Origin: Theocolax elegans
Taxonomy: Eukaryota; Arthropoda; Insecta; Hymenoptera; Cerocephalidae
DNA: 64,000 nucleotides
Direction of reading: 5' to 3'
Assembly: GCA_026168455.1 (NCBI GenBank)
Contig: CM047430.1
Location: 73,075,044 to 73,139,043 of the forward strand
Shown: in pieces, positions 57,101 to 64,000 of the stretch
Position numbering within the stretch: the first letter of the stretch is position 1
Layout of the letters: each line of letters opens with the position of its first letter
Made by a program: the position numbers and the translations under genes
Notes under the pieces: generated by a model
What the model was told of the DNA's origin: nothing
The model's database searches: none
Seen by the model: the letters and a program-made list of their open reading frames with translations, nothing else

Positions 57101-60100
57101 CTTAAAATATTATTTTAAAAATGTAATAAAAAAAATTATTAATTAAAATCGAAAAATATAGATTATTTCGTCAATTTTCAATTAATATTATTAATAATCT
57201 TGTGGTTCAAATATTCCAAGAATTTTTCTTCATTATAAGAAAGTTTTGTACAATTAAATTGAATTTTACATCAACTGGCATAAAAAATTTTAGATGGCAT
57301 CGATTAAAAACATAAAAAATTATTCATTTTTTGCTTTTCTTTAGATTTTCTAAAAACATTTTCTTCCAAAAATATGTTTGGTTCCACATTAGACTACTTT
57401 ATAAGTAAACCAAATTTTAATTATTATATATAATGTTATTATTATATTCTACTACCACGATTTTTTTTCAACGTATTTGATGAATTATTTTCAAAGATAT
57501 GAGCAATCAAACACTTTGTACAAAAATATATAATGCTTATAATAACGTACGTAATTATAAAGATTTTGAGCTGAAAAACATTAGGGGTCGAAACTACCAA
57601 AAAGACTATACTTTCCTAAAATTACAAATGGAATAAATGCTTTTTATTTCTGAAAACGTTCCACATAAAACCACAATTATTTCTTATTTTTTATTCTAGA
57701 TGTTTATTTTTTATTAGAAAATTCTTTCATCATAAATTTTTTCAGAACGTTTGACTGATTAATTTTCAAAATATAAAATATTTAAAAAAATCATTTATTT
57801 TAGAGATAATTTGTCAATTCAAAATCGAGCAAGATTTTTTTATTCTCTATAAAATAAATTTGGCTCAATTACAAAAAATTAATAATATGATTAAAATTTT
57901 TGAAATATGATTTAAGATGGAACTTTGATTCAAATAAAATATATTGTAAAAATGACACAATTTTAACATTTGAGTGCCCCTTTCATACTATTTAACAGTT
58001 TTACAACAATTATTGTCCTATGGATACAACTTTTTTTCGTGTCGACAAGCTGTAGATGTATTTATATTAAATTCCAATCTACTGCTATTATACTTATTCA
58101 CCCTTATAAAATTAATAATAATGGCCTTTACAATCGTAAAATCTGTTAAAAGATCGTTTTTCACGAGGGTTATCATCGTAAACCTCATCAAAATTTGATG
58201 ATTTATCTCAAGTTTCGTCGTAATACGATCTGAAATTATTAAAACGATTTTATATAGGAAGGCACGTTCAATTAAACAACGAAAAAAAAAAATAATCAAA
58301 ATTTTAACAACCGAATAAATAAAAATTGTATTTAATCAAAGTGTAGAGACAGTGATATGTACACAATCTTAATTACTGAAACAATAACAGAGACTGTAAA
58401 AATAATGGAGTTTAATTAACCGTAGTTACGCAACGTTTTAAGAGCTCAAGAGAATTAAATCTCTTCTACCACCGAATTGTTACTTCCTGGATAACCGCAA
58501 AGGAAAAAATGTCCAGTCTCATGGACGATATATACCGTTTACCTCTCAAATTTTATACGCGAGCCTCTCGACCACATTTCTCTATGCACGTGCGCTGGAA
58601 TCGAGCAATCGAAGCACGACTTGGAAGTAAAAAAAAAAGAATATACTTGAAGAGAAAAAAAAAGTCTCTCTGTTTTGTCTTAACCTTGTTCGTTAATTGA
58701 GTCTCGTATATCAAACCGGCGTAAATTCCCTTTTACTCAAACTCCGAATATGATTGATCAAAATAATTATTCCGTGAGTTTTTTGTTCGTACGCGTTGCA
58801 AATGTCTCGTTTTTTCTTAATAACTATAACTTTTAACGCGTTTTCAAGTTATTCGTGTTTGAAAAGAGAATGTCTAGATATACGGAGGATAAATCCTTGA
58901 AAATGTAGTGTAGCGTATAGACTTTTCTAAACGATAATAAAGTTTTCAACTTCAACTTGATATATTTCAATTATTAAACGTTACTTCATCTATCTTCATG
59001 TATTTTTTGATAAATGAAAAATGATAAATCGTGGAATATAGTTGCATCTTAACGACGTTCGTTCAATTTAAAAAATAAATTAGTCTTATTTGTATTTCAA
59101 TGTAACTTAGGATTGTATATGTGGCGTAGATGTAGACTGCATATATATATGTATATATCCTGTCGAGTATAATGAAGTAATACCCGCAGTTACTCTGCTC
59201 TAATTTCACTTTGTGTGTACGAGCATATATAAACGCGACGCACTAAGAAATCGAATTCCGTGGCTTCACGACAAAATAATAAATACGTCCACTGTTTGTC
59301 ATTTTGAGAAAATCGGTCAAAGTTCGGATATAATGTAAAACGAATGATATATGGGATCGTTTTATAGGTGCATTTAATAATTTTGATATTACTAAGGCTA
59401 TAGGGTACTTAAATCGTTCCTGCAACAATTTCGTCAATAGTTATCTCGTTTTTACGGGAAATCGAACTTGTCTGTTCGTTTGCCGGTTTTCGAACACTTT
59501 ACGAATTAACTATTTGTGAATCAAAAATTTACAAAAACAAAACATATTTTAGATTTGTACATAATATTTGCAATTGTAAAGGTTTTTTATAATTTTACGA
59601 CAAATCGTTTACTATTCAACGAAAAAAAATATATACCTGTAACACTCATTATTAAAATCTAAAAAAAAATTTGTTTACAAAACAAATGTTGATTACGCAC
59701 AGATTAATTATAATCATTGTATAGAAATGAGCATGTAACAATTTTGTACATAATCTATGCGTTATATTGTGAGCGAGTAACATTAAAACAATCGATGTCT
59801 TTATTCATGTTTTGCTACCATTTTTTTTAAAAATGCTTGATTTCTATTTTACAAATATTGTAAATAATGGAAAACCAATTTGTACAGTAGCATTTTGGGA
59901 TAATTTTTGTAAAATTTATTAAAAATCTAAAAAATTTATAAAATACTTATTTCGTCATTTAGATGTGTTGTATAAATAACGATCTATATATTATTTAGGC
60001 ACCATCGTATAAAACTATTTTTACTGGCTATACATTTTTCAACTTAAGTTTTCTATAGAGTTATTTGTAAATAACTTTATAACGAATATTTAGTTATATA

Positions 60101-62358
60101 AAAATGAGTTTCATATTTGATTTTATTTGATTTGATTTTTGTCAGGTTGACAAAATTGTAAAAAATAGATTAAAGTCTACACTGAACATAATATATTTTT
60201 GATTTAAGCGGAATTCTCATTAAAAATGCCTCATGAACAAAATCTGCTTGCTTCAATGTGATTCTTCTATTAACAAACAAATTCGTTCTATAATCGAACG
60301 GAATTTCTTTTTATGAAAAATGAGATAGTACAACTCAAAAAGATCAATATCCCAAAATCAATCGAATTCCGGTATTTTTTCTTCAAGCATATTTAACAAG
60401 AATTCCGCTCAGATCAAAACATGTATTTTTTCAGTGTATTGAAACAACGGATTAAAAATAAAAATTGTAGGAATTATTTGAAAAAAACAAAAAGTTTAAA
60501 TTTAATATATATGGGGTATTCCACGTGAAGTGGTCCGATCAAAATTTTAAAATGCCCCAAATTTTGGGTACACATTGCAAATGTTTTTCTGAATACAGAA
60601 AAAAATTTTTAGGTACTGGAATTTATTAGTTCAAAAGTTATTCTAACCTCAAAAAGTGAACTTTTTCCAGTTTTTTTCAACACCAGCTGGGTTTACCGCT
60701 ATTTAACTCAAAATCTATCAACTTTTACTATAGAACATTATATGTAACATTCGTTGCTAATTATGTCTAGAATTTATCCTTCTGGGTTAGAATTTCTAAT
60801 TTCAAGGTAAATGTTAGATAAACTACATGTCAATATTCAACTTGAAAAAAATCTAACTTCGCCACAATTGATTTTTTTATCCAAAAGTCCAAAAGAAAGC
60901 TGGGAGCAATACCTTTCAAATGATCAGTAGCATTTTTATGGCCTTCAATTCTGTAAAAAGTTATGATAATTTAAAGAAACACGAAATTTTTTTAAAAATT
61001 TAAATGGGAAATACCATGTTAATTTTTGTGAATTTTTTGTCTTTCTTTAAATTATCATAACTTTTTACAGAATTGAAGGCCATAAAAATGCTACAGACCA
61101 TTTGAAAGGTATTGCTCCAAGTTTTCTTTTAGACTTATGGATAAAAAAATCAATTGTGTCAACCTTACACTTTTTTTAAGTTGAATATTGACATGTAGTT
61201 TATGTAACATTGACCTTAAAATTAGAAATTCTAACCCAGAAGGATAAATTCTACACATAATTAGCAACGAATGTTACAAATAATGTTGTATATTAAAAGT
61301 TGATAGATTTTGAGTTAAATAGCGATGAACCCAGCTGGTGTTGAAAAAAACTGGAAAAAGTTCACTTTTTGAGGTTAGAATAACTTTTGAACTAATAAAT
61401 TCCAGTACCTAAAAATTTTTTTCTGTATTCAGAAAAACATTTGCAATGTGTACCCAAAATTTGGGGCATTTTAAAATTTTGATCGGACCACTTCACGTGG
61501 AATACCCCATATATATATATAAACAATCCCCGTGAACCTGTGGGAGACGAATAGAAGTCGCATAATCTTCAGGTTGGAACAAATCGGTTTGATAAAGGGT
61601 CTAGAGCCAAGAATAAAAGTAGGAAAACAATAGCGTTAGAGTTATTAAAAGCAGCTCCCCCGCTCCGAGGAAAGAAAAAAAGGAAAAAAAAGGAATGAAG
61701 GAAGGGAACGCGACTCGCGAGAGGGAGAGACGTACGGAAACGACGCAAAGCGTTTTTCCCACGAGATATATGTCATATTTCCCTTGGTGCGAGCACGTGG
61801 ATGGGTTTACCTGGAAAAATCGAGGTCACCGAACTCCAGGTGGTTATTCCCCTCTTCCTGGTCGGCGAACCCGTTAACGACGACCTCTTCACCGGGTAGA
61901 GTGATGTTGGTCGAGGAATACCTGACCCCGGCTTCCAGCCAATCCTGTCGCTGGATGTTGTCCTGCTCCTCTTGTCGAGGAGTTTCCTCTATCACGAGAA
62001 CGGTCGTGCACTTGGTCTCCCGAACGTCTTTGAACGTCACGTTCTTCCGAGGATCGAGGTTCGATTCCTCTTTGGGGATATCTTTATCGTCTTTGCCGTT
62101 CACCTGACTGCTCGTCGACTCGTTCTCGGTTGTACGATCCTCGGGTACCGGGGATGAGGACTTCTCCAAGGACTTGGCCGACTCGTAGACGATCGTCCGA
62201 CCGGTGCTCGACCAGGGTCGTTGATTCGGGGGTGGGGGTGCTTGCCGGGTCGGACAGGGTGGTCTCGGTGACTTCTTGAGGGCTTCCGCGACGACCTGGC
62301 GACTCGGCCGCGGTGGTACCGGTGGCGGATGGGCCCGCTGCGACGCCGCCAGCTGCAT
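35099..62358 (-). CDS. FAM89: FAM89/LRAP25-like leucine repeat adaptor with proline-rich N-terminal extension
   Basis: Three exons, 62358-61811, 56272-56011 and 35434-35099, join in phase (2, 0) into 381 residues. The FAM89 core is residues 190-292: [18 protein letters not shown], then [12 protein letters not shown] spliced to [20 protein letters not shown]. This matches human FAM89A/B ([42 protein letters not shown]). Known for the family: LRAP25 links LIMK1 to the myotonic-dystrophy-kinase-related kinase MRCK in lamellipodial actin control. Residues 1-183 are an extension absent from vertebrate FAM89, rich in PxxP motifs ([19 protein letters not shown]) and acidic/charged sequence. The C-terminal tail is Pro/His-rich. 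Introns are about 5.5 and 20.6 kb. An internal ATG at 56253 matches the usual FAM89 start, so short and long forms may both exist. Confidence 0.85.
36606..36631. repeat. (TA)n microsatellite
   Basis: Pure TA run followed by CATATACAC. Confidence 0.85.
36680..37200. promoter_or_regulatory. purine- and CpG-rich patch in FAM89 intron 2
   Basis: G-runs at 36710-36730 and 36840-36850, (GCGA)n at 36968-36987, and GA-rich flanks in otherwise AT-rich DNA. A candidate regulatory segment only. Confidence 0.25.
39346..39445. mobile_element. partial copy of the 33780 MITE family
   Basis: ACCGACATTATCGATTTTTCGTT, ACTCAATTTTTGTTTAAT and ATGTACGA follow the same order as at 33816-33885. Confidence 0.45.
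42568..42738. mobile_element. 171-bp MITE, TA target
   Basis: TA/CACTCACAAAAATGTATT at the left; AATACATTTTTGTAAGTG/TA at the right, 17 of 18 inverted matches. A similar start, ACACTCACAAAAATGTAA, is at 56334. Confidence 0.75.
43612..43636. repeat. (GT)n microsatellite
   Basis: Nearly pure GT run, preceded at 43490-43500 by a G run. Confidence 0.85.
45380..45620. mobile_element. hairpin MITE with about 75-nt arms
   Basis: GGGATATACTTGGATTATCA (45430) is mirrored by TGATAATCCAAGTATATCCC (45550). The match extends outward through TTGTTATAGTAACG / TTACCATAACAA to a CTACA(A/G)T end flanked by TA. Confidence 0.7.
46893..46968 (+). mobile_element. tRNA-derived SINE head or tRNA relic
   Basis: GACCGACGCGGTGGCG is identical to the first 16 nt of the SINE at 2128-2570. 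It then has an A-box (TGGCGTAATGGTAAAG) and a clear B-box (GTTCGATCCC). The acceptor strands do not pair into a good cloverleaf, so it is not called as a functional tRNA. No tail or target duplication is evident. Confidence 0.6.
47095..47705. mobile_element. foldback family F1, copy 5
   Basis: The arms pair almost throughout: ACGGGAAACGGATCTTTACC with GGTAAAGATTCATTTCCCGT; AGACTCTAACGCTCTATTTT TCGAT with its complement at 47600. The centre is near 47390. Confidence 0.82.
48659..48692. repeat. (TC)n microsatellite
   Basis: CT run; a second lies at 48954-48981. Confidence 0.9.
48954..48981. repeat. (CT)n microsatellite
   Basis: Pure CT run of 14 units. Confidence 0.9.
51062..51129. repeat. 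long (AT)n microsatellite
   Basis: About 33 AT units with one G interruption near 51074. Reading frames of repeated Ile-Tyr across it are artefacts. Confidence 0.95.
54270..54540. promoter_or_regulatory. CpG-rich patch in FAM89 intron 2
   Basis: Many CpGs (CGCGCGGAACCGGCCGG, CGAAACGCGCGAGTCG) in AT-rich DNA, about 1.5 kb downstream of exon 2. Enhancer or unannotated promoter; no gene seen. Confidence 0.25.
56011..56272 (-). CDS. FAM89: FAM89-like gene, second coding exon (family N-terminal motif)
   Basis: The acceptor read on the minus strand is ...ttatttgcag and the donor ATG/gtaaat at 56010. It reads (S)[20 protein letters not shown]... and finishes [27 protein letters not shown] linker sits between. 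The internal ATG at 56253 is where vertebrate FAM89 proteins begin. A start here would need a promoter right of 56272. Confidence 0.88.
56815..56935. mobile_element. diverged left end of the palindrome family
   Basis: TATGGGATTTCACGTCAAGTG, CAAAATTTTAAAATAGCCCTA and GCAAAGAAAAAAATTTAAGGC follow the order of TATGGGGTATTCCACGTGAA and onward at 60509. The far end was not identified. Confidence 0.5.
60180..60436. mobile_element. 257-bp MITE, CACTGAA ends, TA target
   Basis: TA/CACTGAACATAATATATTTT at the left and AAAACATGTATTTTTTCAGTG/TA at the right, inverted over about 38 bp including AAGCGGAATTCT / AGAATTCCGCTC. Confidence 0.78.
60506..61515. mobile_element. 1-kb near-perfect palindrome (foldback element)
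   Basis: Arms of about 475 bp (60506-60980 and 61043-61515) with about 62 bp between. The outer ends are TATATGGGGTATTCCACGTG and its complement. Arm identity by eye is above 90 percent, with a few clustered differences (for example near 60860 versus 61165). No open frame of note. Confidence 0.92.
61516..61806. other. intron edge next to the first FAM89 exon
   Basis: Purine-rich (GAAAGAAAAAAAGG near 61670). No gene or repeat identified. Confidence 0.4.
61811..62358 (-). CDS. FAM89: FAM89-like gene, proline-rich first coding exon
   Basis: The start is set at ATG 62358-62356 ([18 protein letters not shown]). Upstream in frame there is no other ATG before a TAG, and -3 is a G. The peptide has SH3-ligand-like PxxP clusters (residues 11-18 and 31-48), a charged Glu/Asp/Lys middle and ends EFGDLDFS. 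The donor read on the minus strand is TCCAG/gtaaac at 61810. The final AG joins the C of the next exon to code Ser, with no stop across the junction. I do not recognise this segment as a known domain. It could instead belong mainly to a separate isoform. Confidence 0.75.
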
Positions 62359-62573
62359 GTCAATCACCTTGGTCGCGTAACCGCACACCTCCCTCGTTAT
62401 CTCGCGCGCTCCCGGCTAACCAGTGATCATTCACCGGTGAAAGTGCATCGATCGCCGATAGATAACAAGATACCCTGATCATTCGATTCAAAATCCCGAT
62501 TTTATTTCAGTATCTTCTTCTCACTCGACAATCGGTTGCGCAATCGCTCCTCGATATTCTACACACGCACTTG

Positions 62574-62605
<32 letters not shown>

Positions 62606-63771
62606 TTATCTCGAAGTAGCTCAACCTCTCGTTGTTGTCGATTCGCACCGGAAAAACTTGAGCGAACTTGGATTTTATCGTTCGAGAAGACCAATTACGT
62701 AAAGTAATTTTCCTCCGCGGGAGTTTCACTTCTGGACAGTCCGCGCACTTTACCAACTGAACTCTATGTATACCTTTCCTTCACAATTGTTGCGATTCGA
62801 CCTTCTTTCCTTTCCGTTTCTCTCTCACTCTCTTTCCGTCTTTCTCCTTTAATTTAGATTTTTAGGGCAACCACCAACTCGAATTTCGTACACGACCAAT
62901 CGAATTATATTTGCACCGTGGTAACGAGGTACCCACGCGTTTCAGGATGAATGTTAACGAGGCTTCTGCCGCTTTTGTTCCTCCTCGAGGCTACTGGATT
63001 TCGTGAATCTCCACCCACTTTTTTTCTTTTTACCTCTCTATCACTCTTCACCAGAGGAGAAATCGGCAAACTATTATTTCGTCGACCTTTTTACGATTAT
63101 TGTCACTGTATCGTTATGTCCCACGAAATCGATTGATTTAGCGAGACGAGCGTCGCACTGCTGCTTCTCATTCGATTTTCGGTGCATCAAAAAAAAACGG
63201 ACAATCGTCGTTCATCGAATCGTCGACGGTCTCGGAAATCGGTAAAAACACGGGGATGGCGAACAACGCCCGCGATATTCCAAATCTGAGAAAATCAATA
63301 TCGACGGATAGTTCGTGTGTAGGAAACCGGTTGGTCCACCTTAGGAACTCGTTGAATTGGTGTAGAGAGCACCGAATTAAAGAAGAAAAAAAAAAGGGAA
63401 AACACAAATACACACAGACGCGCACGTATACAGGCACACCACTTTGTCGAGGTCGCGGATCCCTTGATATCTACACGCACGTGTAATATGCAGAGTGAAA
63501 CGCATCCAACTAAGCGAAAATCCCGCAGTCGACTGCAAATCGTGGGAGATGTGCGAGATGTCGAGCGTACGAGTGTAAGAATTATCCGTCGAGAGGTCGT
63601 ATTTTTCGTTATCTCGGTTGCGCAACAGTCGTTATCGAGGAATCGGACGGAGTCCGTGGTGGTCAGTGCGTAATCGACGACGAAGACACCCGAAAGTACC
63701 GCCAGTCCACGTGCGCCAACCGGACAATTGCGTAGCGCGCATCTCGTCCTCCTCTTTGTCTTCTCTTTCTC

Positions 63772-63774
<3 letters not shown>

Positions 63775-63809
<35 letters not shown>
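63775..63809. repeat. (CT)n microsatellite
   Basis: CT run in the FAM89 upstream region. Arg/Glu-repeat frames here are artefacts. Confidence 0.9.
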
Positions 63810-63810
<1 letters not shown>

Positions 63811-63957
63811 CCTCGTTATCGAAGCCGACCGCGCGCCTCGTACTCTCGGCAACGCATCGTTTCACGCGTACAAACTGAGTCACCTTGATCGGTTAACAGA
63901 CTGCGTATCACTTCGTGCTGCACTGACGATCACAACAATGGATCACTGATTATATTG

Positions 63958-63959
63958 GC

Positions 63960-63990
<31 letters not shown>

Positions 63991-63991
63991 T
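63958..63991. repeat. (CG)n(TG)n alternating purine-pyrimidine tract
   Basis: About 8 CG units followed by 8 TG units. Confidence 0.9.
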
Positions 63992-64000
63992 ACCACGCGG

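Larger units (their letters stand above)
56273..61810. other. FAM89 intron 1 (about 5.5 kb)
   Basis: No exon seen. It contains a diverged left end of the palindrome family at 56815-56935, the MITE at 60180-60436, and the 1-kb palindrome at 60506-61515. Confidence 0.7.
62359..64000 (-). promoter_or_regulatory. FAM89 5' UTR and likely promoter region
   Basis: CpG-rich, upstream of the ATG at 62358. It has (TA)n at 62574-62606, (CT)n at 63775-63809 and a (CG)n/(TG)n tract at 63958-63991 that could adopt left-handed DNA. No TATA or splice acceptor could be fixed, so one or more noncoding exons may lie here or right of the window. Confidence 0.4.

Noticed and set aside
63295..63883. Arg/Glu-repeat frames in the FAM89 upstream region
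   Set aside because: Products of the (CT)n tract. No conserved sequence and no consistent splice sites to the next exon were found.

Overview
The window is AT-rich animal nuclear DNA with short GC-richer exons, canonical GT-AG introns of up to about 20 kb, many (TA)n, (CT)n and (CA)n microsatellites, and a dense load of small terminal-inverted-repeat and foldback transposons. Exon sequences and repeat style fit an insect. Hymenoptera is my best guess, but that is inference from overall style; no single sequence proves it.

Three protein-coding genes can be supported. (1) Plus strand, 4866-23635: the last five coding exons of a nervy / RUNX1T1 (ETO/MTG8)-family transcriptional corepressor. They carry the NHR2 and NHR3 helices and end in the NHR4 MYND zinc finger. 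The TAFH/NHR1 exons should lie left of the window. (2) Minus strand, 28674-30547: a complete two-exon gene for NOP9, a Pumilio-like RNA-binding factor of the 40S ribosome-assembly pathway, convergent with nervy. (3) Minus strand, 35099-62358: a three-exon gene with introns of about 20.6 and 5.5 kb. Its second and third coding exons are a clear FAM89/LRAP25 (leucine repeat adaptor) protein. An upstream proline-rich exon splices in frame onto it and roughly doubles its length.

The rest is intronic or intergenic and is shaped by mobile DNA. Items found include a SINE antisense to nervy with a 13-bp target duplication and a head that joins a tRNA-like A-box segment to most of a 5S rRNA; a second tRNA-like element with the same 16-nt head; a LINE reverse-transcriptase tail; a possible piggyBac relic; and several TA-flanked MITEs, two lying end to end next to a nervy splice acceptor. 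There is also a foldback family with at least five copies, one pair inside a roughly 1.5-kb tandem duplication where the second copy lost both tips of its hairpin; an unrelated 1-kb near-perfect palindrome; and a rearranged duplication at 24.7-26.8 kb bounded by 77-bp inverted repeats. CpG-rich patches at about 14.3-14.9, 36.7-37.2, 54.3-54.5 and 61.7-63.9 kb are candidate promoters or enhancers, the last being upstream of the FAM89 start.

I saw no rRNA gene, no convincing functional tRNA gene, no CRISPR array and nothing bacterial. Splice sites and phases were checked by hand. UTR ends and transcription starts could not be fixed from sequence alone.
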